DNA from: an uncultured Collinsella sp.
GTDB lineage: Bacteria; Actinomycetota; Coriobacteriia; Coriobacteriales; Coriobacteriaceae
Assembly (NCBI GenBank): GCA_958415625.1
Contig: CATYZI010000022.1
Coordinates: 1 to 39,884 of the forward strand
DNA length: 39,884 nucleotides
Direction of reading: 5' to 3'
In this document: in pieces, positions 32,230 to 39,884 of the stretch
Position numbering within the stretch: position 1 is the stretch's first letter
How the letters are laid out: each line of letters opens with the position of its first letter
Position numbers and translations under genes: made by a program
Notes under the pieces: generated by a model
Told to the model about the DNA's origin: nothing
The model's database searches: none
Seen by the model: the letters and a program-made list of their open reading frames with translations, nothing else

Positions 32230-33411
32230 ATGCTATACACCATCTCGGACTTCTCGCGGGAATATGAGGGGTCGGTCCGTCTGATCGCCGGCAGCGATGG
32301 CGTCTCGCGTGCCGTCTCCGGCGTCGGGATCCTCGATTATGAACTCATGCCCGGCCTCAAGAACAAGTACCAGCGCGTCAACTTCAGCTCAGACGAAATC
32401 GTCCTCAGCACTTTCCTCTATGCGAAGGACGACCCGTACCTCATCACTGAAGCCGTGAAATACCTCGTCGCCAAGGGAACGAGCGGTCTCATCATCAAAA
32501 ACGTCCTGCACATCCCGATTCCCGACCAAGCCATCCGCTACGCCAACGCGCGGCACTACCCGGTCTTTCTCACGACCGACGACTCACTGTTCTTTGACAG
32601 TGTCATCTATGAGGTCAAACGGCATATCGAGCAGCTCGCGTCCATCGACTTCGCACAGCGCGAAATCGATGCCCTGAGGACAGACGTATCGCCCGAGTCC
32701 ATCTGCCGACGCATCCGAGGCCTCAACCCGTCATTTCTGGACGAAGCGGTCGCCCTGTTCGCATCGTTTGCAGAGCCCCTCGACCCGCGTACGTTTTTGC
32801 AAATCGAACGTCTCTGTGCAAAATCGACCCTCGCCGGATGCCACAACATGCCGGCACCCTATGACGGAGGTTTGTTATTCGTAGCGACAAGTGACTCGGA
32901 GCAGACACTCGATGTGGATCGAATCGTGCAGGCGTTCACGGAGCTCATCGAGGCTAGCGGTATCGATGGTGGAGCGAGAGGGCTCGGCATCAGCGATATT
33001 CTGTTTGGAGACGAAGCGGTGGCGCAGGCGATCTCACAGGCGATTTACGCACAGCGCCTATCTTGTCAACGAGCCGAGGGCCCCGTCCGCTATACGCAGC
33101 TCGGCATCCTGAGAACCGTGATGCCTTTTGCGGAAACCCCGGAGATGCGATCGTTCTCGGAGGCGATTCTCTCGCCGATACGCGAGCACGACAGTGAGCA
33201 TGGCAGTGAGCTGGAATCCACGCTCGCCGCATTCATCGAGAACGACCGACGTATCGAGCGAACCGCCAAGCAGACTGGCCAGCACCCGAACACGATTCGA
33301 TATCGCCTCGATAAGGTGACAGCTCTCACCGGACTGAGTTACAAATGTGCCCCGGAGATGGAACAGCTGTCGCTCGCCTACGCCATCGAACGCGCTCGCT
33401 CGCTTCAGTAA
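32230..33411 (+). CDS. PucR-family transcriptional regulator
   Basis: A 393-residue regulator. The N-terminal PucR-like domain covers about residues 1-120 (SDGVSRAVSGVGILDYE, TKGTSGLIIKNV-type pattern). The C-terminal HTH_30 helix-turn-helix lies near the end (RTAKQTGQHPNTIRYRLDKV). PucR-type proteins activate purine or amino acid catabolic genes. The ATG at 32230 has AAGGTGA 5 nt upstream; the ATG-like start at 32209 lacks it. Its divergent position suggests it controls the aminotransferase/cyclodeaminase operon and responds to a pathway metabolite. Confidence 0.9.
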   Translation: MLYTISDFSREYEGSVRLIAGSDGVSRAVSGVGILDYELMPGLKNKYQRVNFSSDEIVLSTFLYAKDDPYLITEAVKYLVAKGTSGLIIKNVLHIPIPDQAIRYANARHYPVFLTTDDSLFFDSVIYEVKRHIEQLASIDFAQREIDALRTDVSPESICRRIRGLNPSFLDEAVALFASFAEPLDPRTFLQIERLCAKSTLAGCHNMPAPYDGGLLFVATSDSEQTLDVDRIVQAFTELIEASGIDGGARGLGISDILFGDEAVAQAISQAIYAQRLSCQRAEGPVRYTQLGILRTVMPFAETPEMRSFSEAILSPIREHDSEHGSELESTLAAFIENDRRIERTAKQTGQHPNTIRYRLDKVTALTGLSYKCAPEMEQLSLAYAIERARSLQ

Positions 33412-33429
33412 GCCCACCCCGCCTTGAGG

Positions 33430-34140
33430 TTAGGAGCGGCGGGCACGGAGCTTTTCGTAGCCGTCGGCGAAGAAGGCGACCGTAGCGGCGTCGGTCTCGG
33501 CGGCGTCCGTCTCGGCAGCGGGGACCACGCCGTGCTCGTCGCTCACCAGGAACAAAGCGCCCTTGAGCTGAGCGGGAATGTCCACGCGCGTGACCGGGAT
33601 GCCCTTGGTCTGGGCCAGCTGCTCGATGAGCGTCGCCGTGCCACACAGGCACTCGTCCGTCGGCGCCACAAAGGCCAGCTCGCCGTTGTTGACGGCAGCA
33701 AGCAGCTCGGGCGCCACGCCGGTTTCGTCGGCCTCGGAGCGCGCCTCGGCGGAGCGGGCACGCAGCGCCTTGGCTGACGTATCGGCGAGCGGCTCGTACT
33801 CCCCCACCGTCATGGCGGCGTTGCCGTTGATGTCGATCACCAGCATGAGTACGCCGTCGCGCGCAGTGTAATCGCCCTCGGCAAGCGACCACTCAACGTG
33901 CTGTTTGGCCCAGCTGAGCATGTTATGGGTAAGCGGTTCGCCCTGCACCAGTCGCTCGGACAGCGCGCGGATGTGACGGTTGAGCATGGGCACCTTTTTG
34001 TTGGACATGCGCCAACGGCAGACAAGCGCGGGCTTGTCGAGCGTGAACTTCTCGACCGACTCCTGATTGGCGCAAAAGTCCTCGTACGCACGCTGATCCT
34101 CGGCATTGCCAAACAGCTCGGCATCATCCACAACGGCCAT
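33430..34140 (-). CDS. Protein of unknown function
   Basis: A 236-residue soluble, acidic protein that was not recognised. Features are a central hydrophobic strand followed by DINGNAAMTVGEYEPL, an Ala-rich helix (about 120-150), and NNGELAFVAPTDE later. No signal peptide or membrane segment is seen. AAAGG lies 6 nt before the ATG. It is convergent with the pucR gene, separated by 18 nt, and lies after the purH terminator, so it probably has its own promoter. Confidence 0.8.
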   Translation of the reverse strand: MAVVDDAELFGNAEDQRAYEDFCANQESVEKFTLDKPALVCRWRMSNKKVPMLNRHIRALSERLVQGEPLTHNMLSWAKQHVEWSLAEGDYTARDGVLMLVIDINGNAAMTVGEYEPLADTSAKALRARSAEARSEADETGVAPELLAAVNNGELAFVAPTDECLCGTATLIEQLAQTKGIPVTRVDIPAQLKGALFLVSDEHGVVPAAETDAAETDAATVAFFADGYEKLRARRS

Positions 34141-34181
34141 ATCTAACCTTTCTCAAAAACATACACCGCACCGTTATACCC

Positions 34182-34214
34182 AAAAAACCGTCCGCGCCAA
34201 CCGGCGCGGACGGT
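34182..34214 (-). terminator. Intrinsic terminator downstream of purH
   Basis: Perfect 12-bp stem ACCGTCCGCGCC (34187-34198) / GGCGCGGACGGT (34203-34214) followed on the minus strand by a run of T (34182-34187). It is about 200 nt past the purH stop, so purH would have a long structured 3' untranslated region. Confidence 0.85.
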
Positions 34215-34271
34215 AATAGATAGCCTTCGTTCGGAGCAAGCCAAGGCCACTGGTGGAGCATAAGCCAGCGA

Positions 34272-34372
34272 GCCGGCTCCAAGTGCCCCAGGTCGCCGCG
34301 AAAGAGGAGCGACGCGTACTTCTTGTACGCGAGCGACGGTTTGAGCGGCGAGATGGGGTGCTTGGGGCCGGC
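34272..34372. repeat. Large palindrome P4 in the purH 3' region
   Basis: Arms 34272-34299 and 34345-34372 pair at 23 of 28 positions, several mismatches being G-U compatible in RNA. At the apex is a 7-bp hairpin CGCGTAC-TTCTT-GTACGCG (34313-34331). It may be a structured RNA segment or a mobile palindrome; no gene overlaps it. Confidence 0.65.
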
Positions 34373-34385
34373 GCAGCGTCGAGCA

Positions 34386-34413
34386 GTTACGCGGTTTGGT
34401 AAAACCGCGTAAC
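34386..34413. other. Perfect hairpin right after purH
   Basis: GTTACGCGGTTT (34386-34397) pairs perfectly with AAACCGCGTAAC (34402-34413), 4-nt loop, 4 nt past the purH stop codon. No U-run follows; it may protect the message 3' end. Confidence 0.65.
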
Positions 34414-34417
34414 GATA

Positions 34418-36025
34418 TTAGTGCCTAAAATGCCTGGCACCTGTGAAGACCATCGCAATGCCATGCTCGTTGCAGGCCTGGATGCTCTCGTCGTCGCGCT
34501 TGGAGCCGCCGGGCTGGATGATGCAGGTCACGCCGTGCGCGGCAAGCACGTCGACGTTGTCGCGGAACGGGAAGAACGCGTCGCTTGCGCAGGCAAAGCC
34601 GCCCTTCTCCACGCCCTCGCGCTCGCAGAAGTCCTCGGCACGCTCGCAGGCCAGCAACGCGGAATCCACGCGGTTGGGCTGACCCGGGCCCATGCCAATG
34701 CCGGCCTTACCCTTGGAGACCAGGATGGCGTTGGACTTAACGCCCTTGCAGACCTTCCAGGCAAACTCGAGCTCGGCCATCTCGGCGTCGGTGGGCTTGC
34801 GGTCGGTGGGGAACGTAAAGGTCGCGGGGTCCTCGGCCACGTGGTCGACTTCCTGCACCAGCATGCCGCCGTCGATGGAGCGCAGCTCCACCTGGGCACC
34901 GTGGTCCACGCCGCCGGTAGCCAGCACGCGCAGGTTGGGGCGCTTGGCCATGCGCTCGAGCGCCTCGGCGGTATAGCTCGGGGCGATGATGACCTCGACG
35001 AACTGCTTGTTCTGGTCGGCGAAGTGCTCAACCAACTCAAAGGGAACCTCGCGGTTGCAGGCGATGATGCCGCCGAAGGCGCTCTTGGGATCGCAGGCGA
35101 AAGCGCGGTCGTAGGCGGCCGTGATGTCCTCGGCAACGGCGGAACCGCAGGGGTTCTGATGCTTGAGGATCACGCAGGCCGGCTCGTCGAACTCGCGGAC
35201 CAGGTTCCAAGCGGCGTCGGCGTCCAGATAGTTGTTGTAGCTGAGCGGCTTGCCCTGGATCTGCTCGGAGCCCACGAGCGGGAACTGCGAGCTCGCGGTG
35301 TTCTCGCAGCCCTCGGCAAAGCGATAGACCGTGGCTTTCTGCTGTGGGTTCTCGCCATAGCGCAGGTCGTCGACCTTTTCCAGCGAGATCTCGAGCTTGG
35401 CAGAGGTGTCCGCCACGTCGCTTGCCTGGGCGGCAAGCCAACGGGAGATAGCCGTGTCGTAGGCGGCGGTAGTCTGGTAGACCTTCACCTGCAGACGGCG
35501 ACGGGTGGCAAGCGTGGTGCAGCCGCCGGTCTCGTGCATCTCGGCCAGGACGGCGTCGTAGTCGGCTGGGTCGGAGATGACGGTAACGCTCGCGGCGTTC
35601 TTGGCGGCAGAGCGCAGCATGGAGGGGCCACCGATGTCGATGTGCTCGATGGCATCCGCAAAGGTGACCTCGGGGTTGGCAACGGTCTTCTCGAACTCGT
35701 ACAGGTTGACGACGACCAAGTCGATCAGCTTAATGCCGTGCTGAGCGGCCTCCTGCATGTGCTGCTCGGAATCGCGGCGGGCCAGCAGCGCGCCATGAAC
35801 CTTGGGGTGCAGGGTCTTAACGCGACCGTCCATCATCTCGGGATAGCCCGTGAACTCCTCGATGGGGGTTACGGGAACGCCCGCGTCCTCGATGGCACGA
35901 GCCGTACCGCCCGTAGAGATGATCTCGACGCCAAAGTCATCGACCAGCGTCCGTGCGAAATCGACGACACCCGTCTTATCGGTAACCGAGATCAACGCGC
36001 GTGCGATCTTCACATCAGATCCCAT
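34418..36025 (-). CDS. purH: Bifunctional AICAR formyltransferase / IMP cyclohydrolase
   Basis: A 535-residue enzyme for the last two steps of purine synthesis. The N-terminal IMP cyclohydrolase part shows STGGTARAIEDAG and MDGRVKTLHPKVHGALLARR. The formyltransferase part has ILKHQNPCGSAVAED and ends with FTGARHFRH. It is full length. AGGAGG is 6 nt before the ATG at 36025. It stands alone among purine genes here. The 3' side holds two hairpins and a distant terminator. Confidence 0.96.
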   Translation of the reverse strand: MGSDVKIARALISVTDKTGVVDFARTLVDDFGVEIISTGGTARAIEDAGVPVTPIEEFTGYPEMMDGRVKTLHPKVHGALLARRDSEQHMQEAAQHGIKLIDLVVVNLYEFEKTVANPEVTFADAIEHIDIGGPSMLRSAAKNAASVTVISDPADYDAVLAEMHETGGCTTLATRRRLQVKVYQTTAAYDTAISRWLAAQASDVADTSAKLEISLEKVDDLRYGENPQQKATVYRFAEGCENTASSQFPLVGSEQIQGKPLSYNNYLDADAAWNLVREFDEPACVILKHQNPCGSAVAEDITAAYDRAFACDPKSAFGGIIACNREVPFELVEHFADQNKQFVEVIIAPSYTAEALERMAKRPNLRVLATGGVDHGAQVELRSIDGGMLVQEVDHVAEDPATFTFPTDRKPTDAEMAELEFAWKVCKGVKSNAILVSKGKAGIGMGPGQPNRVDSALLACERAEDFCEREGVEKGGFACASDAFFPFRDNVDVLAAHGVTCIIQPGGSKRDDESIQACNEHGIAMVFTGARHFRH

Positions 36026-36302
36026 GCAGTCCTCCTGTCTGGTACGCCGCCGTGCTCTGTGAGTCGGTGATACGTCGATCTGCAGCGCTCGCGCAGCGGC
36101 ATTGAAAATACTGATTCAATGTAGCGCATCGAGCGCATCGATGCACCCCGCAACGGGCGCATGTGCAGAAAAAGTTTGCGAGCGGAGGGGATGGGCACGG
36201 CACCGGGCACGGTGAGTTCATGGAACACAGGGGCACCATAATTAGATGCCAATAGCGTGGTAGAACTGTGCTCGATATGCATCCGCAAAAGAAAGAGGCA
36301 CC

Positions 36303-36944
36303 ATGGTCTCGCGGGTTCTCTACCGACCGTTTGATACCGAAGACTTCGACGCCATCGCGCTGATTCTGCAGCAGCTTTGGCATAACAATTCGGATAACGA
36401 TGAGTACAACCGCCTTGAGGCCGCGTGCGACCTCGCCTATTGCCTTTCGTCATCGACGTTTTCGCAGGTTGCCGTAATCGACGGCCAGGCGCGTGGCATT
36501 TCGCTCGCGCGTGCGGGACAGAGCTCCGGCGCCACCGTTAAGGAACATTGGATGGATACCGAACGCGCGCTGCTATCGCAGATGCGTGAACTGGAGCCTG
36601 ATGCCTGCGCCGAGTATCTCTCGTTTGTGCGTGCAACCATCCGAACCAACAACCGCCTGCTCGAGAGCAGCCCGTTGCCGCACGACAACGAAGTCACGCT
36701 GCTCGCCGTCGATCCCGATGTCCATGGCCTGGGCGTTGGCTCGGTTTTGCTCGATGCCGCGGTCTCGTACCTGTCCTCGCGCGGGGCGACAAGGGCGCAC
36801 TTGTACACCGACTCTAACTGCTCGTGGAAGTTCTACGAGCTGCACGGCTTTAAGCGCACGGCCACGCACCGCGCCAACCGCGAAGAGCGCCGTCACGACA
36901 TGCCGCGTGAAAGCTTTCTCTACGAACTCGACCTAACAGCCTAG
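36303..36944 (+). CDS. GNAT-family N-acetyltransferase
   Basis: A 213-residue acetyltransferase. The acetyl-CoA loop is in VDPDVHGLGVGSVLLDAAVSYL (pattern R/Q-x-x-G-x-G/A relaxed to HGLGVG), and the later YTDSNCSWKFYELHGFKR is typical of the C-terminal GNAT strand. The N-terminal 120 residues are longer than the minimal domain. Substrate is unknown. AAAGAAAGAGG precedes the ATG. Confidence 0.88.
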   Translation: MVSRVLYRPFDTEDFDAIALILQQLWHNNSDNDEYNRLEAACDLAYCLSSSTFSQVAVIDGQARGISLARAGQSSGATVKEHWMDTERALLSQMRELEPDACAEYLSFVRATIRTNNRLLESSPLPHDNEVTLLAVDPDVHGLGVGSVLLDAAVSYLSSRGATRAHLYTDSNCSWKFYELHGFKRTATHRANREERRHDMPRESFLYELDLTA

Positions 36945-36962
36945 CCCAAGCAGCCACACCTA

Positions 36963-37027
36963 GTCATTTAAGTCTGTCCCCAATGACTGATCCCCAACGA
37001 CTGGTCATTTAAGTCTGTCCCCAATGA
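36963..37027. repeat. Two 24-bp direct repeats, REP-like
   Basis: A 24-nt sequence (GTCATTTAAGTCTGTCCCC plus AATGA) at 36963-36986 is repeated exactly at 37004-37027, unit spacing 41 bp, with CCCCAACGACTG between. AAGTCTGTCCCC is a sequence often seen in REP-like repeats of other bacteria. It begins 18 nt after the acetyltransferase stop. Confidence 0.7.
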
Positions 37028-37054
37028 GTGGCCTAGGGGGTTTGTAGATAGCCG

Positions 37055-37282
37055 TGGTCAAAATACATCAAATATGAGTACTGTTACCTTTTTAGTAGCA
37101 GCGATTTGGGGCATTTTTGATGCTTGTAGGCATGACGACCAGCTGCACGAGCTGACGTAGCTCCCCGAATGTTCAATAAAATGGGCTCCTAACGAGAAGT
37201 ACTCTCATTAGGAGCCCATTATTATGTGCAAACATATGTGACCAACGCAGCAACAGTACTCATATTTGGCATTTTTTGTCCA
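37055..37282. repeat. TGAGTACTGT element, copy C
   Basis: A 228-bp element, the same length as copy B, between the rightward acetyltransferase and the leftward DUF2207 gene. The left arm (37055-37101) shares 39 identical nt with copy B from CAAATATGAG onward. The right arm on the other strand begins TGGACAAAAAATGCC and contains ATATGAGTACTGTT. The interior has a strong hairpin at 37180-37220. No gene is supported in 36945-37396. Confidence 0.82.
37180..37220 (-). terminator. 18-bp hairpin inside element C
   Basis: AATGGGCTCCTAACGAGA (37180-37197) pairs at 17 of 18 positions with the arm 37203-37220 across AGTAC. On the minus strand it is followed by TTTATTGAAC, a U-rich tail, so it can terminate the DUF2207 transcript. 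Confidence 0.7.
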
Positions 37283-37396
37283 CTGCCCCTTGCGCGAAGG
37301 TCCTCAGCGGAAAGTTTGACCCGTTTCGATGCACAAAAATGGGATGAATCTTCCCTGGCAACCGCCCAGAAAGATCCACCCCAAAGCAAGCGCTCG

Positions 37397-39343
37397 CTAG
37401 AACGTTCCGCCGCCGCCTCCGCCGACGCCGCCACCGCCGCCACCGGAAAAGCCGCCACCGCTGCCGCCGCTCGAGCTATCGGAACTCGAAGCCAGCTCGC
37501 GGATGGTCTCGTGATACACATCGTTGAACGAATCGAGCGGAGACTCGTTGCCGTAGTGATGGTAATACCACCAGTAGCAGGGGTAGTTGTCGTAGAAATC
37601 GTCGCTGTTGCGCAAATCCGCAGGCACGGCCTCGGCCAGCTGTCGCAGCACTTCTTTCGAAACGCCCAGGGCAACGCCCATCACCAGCAGCTTGTTCCAC
37701 AAGATCAGGTCGCTGGGGACGGCCTCCTTCAGGCGCGTAAAGTCCTCGAGCCAATGCTTGAGCGCCTTGCAGCGAGCCGCCACCTCGGCGCCCTCCGGCG
37801 TGTAGCGACGGAAGGTGCAGCTCAGGACAAAGCCCACGATCGTGACGGGGATCGAGATCATAGCGGCGCCGACATTGGCATCCGCAAAGTCGGTATAGAT
37901 CAGAGAGCCCAGAATGCCAAAGACGATGATGATGCCGAGAACCAAGCCGGCAACCAGGGCGATGGTGCCATCCGATGCGATAAACTCGCGCGCCTCCAGC
38001 TTGCCCTTAACCGTGCTCTGATAGTCCTCGAGCTTGTCGCCAACAGATGTGGTGCGCTCGCTAGCGTACTCCTCCAGCTCGCTAAACGTGCGCGAACGGA
38101 CTCCGTCCTTATCGGGCTTAACGCCGGCGAAGAAGACCTTGAGCACATCGCGATCGATGCCGTCCTTCTTGGCAGCCTTCCAGGCCTCGTCGGTCACTGT
38201 GATGCGATACGTCTGCTCCTCTTTTTCGCGACGGAGCAGACCCTTCTTCTTGGTCTCGGTCGCTTCTTCCAGCTTGATCACGCGGTCGTCGGTAAGCTTC
38301 ATAAGCGTGGCGATATATGCCTGATCGGGCACCTCGTTCCAGCTCATGAGGGCCGAAAGCACGGCGGGATGGTCGGCCGAAGGCACATCGCGGAAATATT
38401 CGTCCTGGAAAAGCGGCTTGGGCTTGCGGCGGCGCAGCTTGAGCACAACGATTGTGCCGGTAAAGGCCACCGCCGCGACAACACTTAGCACGGCAAGCGC
38501 ATTGGCAATCATGCGAGCGTGAGCGCGGCGAGCGTTGGCCTCGTCGGCCCATTCCTTCTCTTCGCTCAGAATCGTCGACATGCGCTTTTCGCCCGAGACG
38601 GCAAGCTGCGGCACCCAGTCGCTGGGGAAGGCGATGCGTGCCTCGGCGAATTCGCCCTCATGCACGCAGGGAATGGTATAGGTGACCATGGGCTCGTCCG
38701 CATCGAGCGACACGTCGCCCGTCAGCGGGCCGTGGCCCCATGCGCGGAAGTTATCGCCCTTGACGGCAGCCGTCCCGGCAGCGGCATTTGCGAAGTACAC
38801 TTCCATCTCGACGTCATCGGAATCCGCCGACCAGCCGTCGCCGACGAATTTCCAGTAGAGCTCGGCGGTATCGGCCCAGTTCATAACCGCACCGGTCATG
38901 GAATAACTCACGTAGTAGATTGCGCTGTCGCCGCTCTCGTGGGGGCTGAACACCTTAATCTTTACGCCGTCGTCGGACTGTTCCACCGTGTAAACGCCGT
39001 CGTCGCCTTTATTTGCGCTGTCGACCTTGTTAAACGCAGTGTCGTCTTCCTCGACGCTCAGCACATTGACGACCACCGAGCCGCCTTGCTGGTTAGAGCC
39101 TGTATTGATATCCCAATACACGCCGTTGATGTCGTCGTCGAAATCGAACTGGCGTCCCTCGACAACGGTCAGCGAGCCATCGGCCTCAACCGTGGCACCG
39201 ATATAGGTTTGGCTCATGGAGTAGCCGTCGGCGTGCGCGACGGCAGGCAGCAGCAACAACGCAAGCGCGACGAGTGCGCAGACGGAAGCGAACCGCGCAA
39301 ACAGGCGGCGCTGCCGACAGGGCTGGGCAACGGGGGCGTTCAT
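37397..39343 (-). CDS. DUF2207-family membrane protein
   Basis: A 648-residue protein. A signal peptide (about 1-37, ending AVAHA) is followed by the DUF2207 extracellular domain (SMSQTYIGATVEADGSLTVVEG onward), a first membrane segment near 290-310, a basic cytoplasmic region, and two more membrane segments near 460-510. The extreme C-terminus is a Ser/Gly-rich tail ending GGGGGGTF, a common DUF2207 ending. The ATG at 39343 has AAGGA upstream; the longer frame to 39379 adds no ribosome site. The function of DUF2207 proteins is unknown. Confidence 0.9.
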   Translation of the reverse strand: MNAPVAQPCRQRRLFARFASVCALVALALLLLPAVAHADGYSMSQTYIGATVEADGSLTVVEGRQFDFDDDINGVYWDINTGSNQQGGSVVVNVLSVEEDDTAFNKVDSANKGDDGVYTVEQSDDGVKIKVFSPHESGDSAIYYVSYSMTGAVMNWADTAELYWKFVGDGWSADSDDVEMEVYFANAAAGTAAVKGDNFRAWGHGPLTGDVSLDADEPMVTYTIPCVHEGEFAEARIAFPSDWVPQLAVSGEKRMSTILSEEKEWADEANARRAHARMIANALAVLSVVAAVAFTGTIVVLKLRRRKPKPLFQDEYFRDVPSADHPAVLSALMSWNEVPDQAYIATLMKLTDDRVIKLEEATETKKKGLLRREKEEQTYRITVTDEAWKAAKKDGIDRDVLKVFFAGVKPDKDGVRSRTFSELEEYASERTTSVGDKLEDYQSTVKGKLEAREFIASDGTIALVAGLVLGIIIVFGILGSLIYTDFADANVGAAMISIPVTIVGFVLSCTFRRYTPEGAEVAARCKALKHWLEDFTRLKEAVPSDLILWNKLLVMGVALGVSKEVLRQLAEAVPADLRNSDDFYDNYPCYWWYYHHYGNESPLDSFNDVYHETIRELASSSDSSSGGSGGGFSGGGGGGVGGGGGGTF

Positions 39344-39466
39344 AGGCACATCCTTTGTCTGTGGTACCAGTAGCGTCATTGTCCCACGTTTGCGGGTTCA
39401 TGTGACGAACATCTAGGTCAGCGGAGCGTCAAAACGGGACAAAAGTCACGCCCGCCGCCGGCGCCT

Positions 39467-39510
39467 GGGGACGTTCCTTATCTGTCGGCAATCTGGGACA
39501 CTCCTTGGCA
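39467..39510. repeat. Degenerate REP-like sequence
   Basis: GGGGACGTTCCTTATCTGTC and then GGGACACTCCTTGG resemble the arm of R2 (7022-7079) but do not form a clean hairpin here. No gene is supported in 39344-39858. Confidence 0.4.
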
Positions 39511-39680
39511 TAGCCCGCTCCGGCAATAGATGCCACTTCATAGCTCCATCACAGGTGTAGCGGCTTTGTGTGGGCGCGGCATGCGCTGATTGAGCCGCCA
39601 GTTGAGGGGCATAAAGCAGTTGAGCGAAAACGGTTTGCCCCTTTGCCGTCCGCTCGAGGATCATGTCCCCCTTTTCCGCG

Positions 39681-39716
39681 GAAACCCCGGCAGTTGCGAA
39701 GAGCTGCCGGGGTTTC
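39681..39716. other. Perfect 13-bp hairpin
   Basis: GAAACCCCGGCAG / CTGCCGGGGTTTC with a 10-nt loop. The T-run after it is weak on both strands, so it may be a terminator, an attenuator or another palindromic repeat. Confidence 0.55.
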
Positions 39717-39845
39717 TGTCGTTTGAGGGGTTGAAGGGGCTGAGCGTGGGGGGCAATCGAGGTGTTGAGTCGGTGCCCGCCGCGCACAACACGCGGCATC
39801 GGCAACTTGCAGGCCACGCAGCGTCTCCCCCACCGCGCCCCGCGC

Positions 39846-39851
39846 TATACT
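39846..39851 (+). promoter_or_regulatory. Possible -10 box before a leaderless start
   Basis: TATACT ends 7 nt before the ATG at 39859, so transcription could start at the A of the start codon. No good -35 hexamer is present. Confidence 0.35.
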
Positions 39852-39858
39852 CGTCCGC

Positions 39859-39884
39859 ATGGATATCAACGCATGCAACATAGC
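39859..39884 (+). CDS. Possible start of a gene cut by the window edge
   Basis: ATG followed by seven further in-frame codons (MDINACNI) before the sequence ends. There is no Shine-Dalgarno; support comes only from the TATACT 7 nt upstream, which fits a leaderless message. The product cannot be named. Confidence 0.3.

Noticed and set aside
36963..37027. A CRISPR-like repeat
   Set aside because: Only two units with a 17-bp gap, no further repeats, no cas genes, and the sequence fits REP-like repeats.
39549..39883. Overlapping frames on both strands near the right edge
   Set aside because: Neither has a ribosome site or recognisable motif, and both run through a perfect hairpin.

Overview
The window is a high-GC bacterial chromosome segment of about 40 kb. 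The proteins resemble those of the Actinomycetota class Coriobacteriia, most likely Collinsella or a close relative. Reasons are the GC-rich codon use, a type IA topoisomerase with an archaeal-looking N-terminus, an actinobacterial-type aspartate aminotransferase, and many GC-rich palindromes between genes. The assignment is by recognition, not by a search. No tRNA, rRNA, CRISPR array, prophage or transposase gene was seen.

Layout. 1-5.8 kb: a leftward cluster tmk-holB-ricT-comF-nuclease-like gene (nucleotide supply, replication clamp loading, RNA processing/competence-type regulation). 6-14.5 kb: a zinc-ribbon membrane protein, topA, a leftward tatA-tatC-hypA-hypB block (twin-arginine export next to nickel insertion for hydrogenase), an orphan STAS protein, an aspartate aminotransferase and a small unknown protein. 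14.9-20.5 kb: nhaA, ppaC, a ROK glucokinase, and a GntR regulator followed by manA. 20.5-22.9 kb: a lower-GC two-gene module (winged-helix antitoxin-like protein plus AbiEii-like nucleotidyltransferase) bracketed by two kinds of repeat. 22.9-29.7 kb: pcrA-type helicase, uppP, a universal stress protein and a BceRS-like two-component pair. 29.8-33.4 kb: aminotransferase plus ornithine-cyclodeaminase-family gene, divergent from a PucR-type activator. 33.4-39.9 kb: an unknown protein, purH, a GNAT acetyltransferase, a DUF2207 membrane protein and the possible first codons of one more gene.

The most unusual content is between the genes. A 217-228 bp element with terminal inverted repeats built around TGAGTACTGT occurs three times (11-227, 14567-14794, 37055-37282); two copies are exactly 228 bp, and the two whose flanks are both visible lie between convergent genes. 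A second family (20564-20694 and 22809-22919) has an identical 85-nt core in opposite orientations, with outer stem arms that differ in sequence between copies but still pair within each copy. A third group is of REP-like palindromes containing GGGAC or GGGACA. The toxin/antitoxin-like module also sits between two 53-bp direct repeats that match at 50 of 53 positions. These repeats and the aminotransferase/ketimine-reductase/PucR locus are the best candidates for undescribed biology. All family assignments were made by reading motifs; no database was searched.
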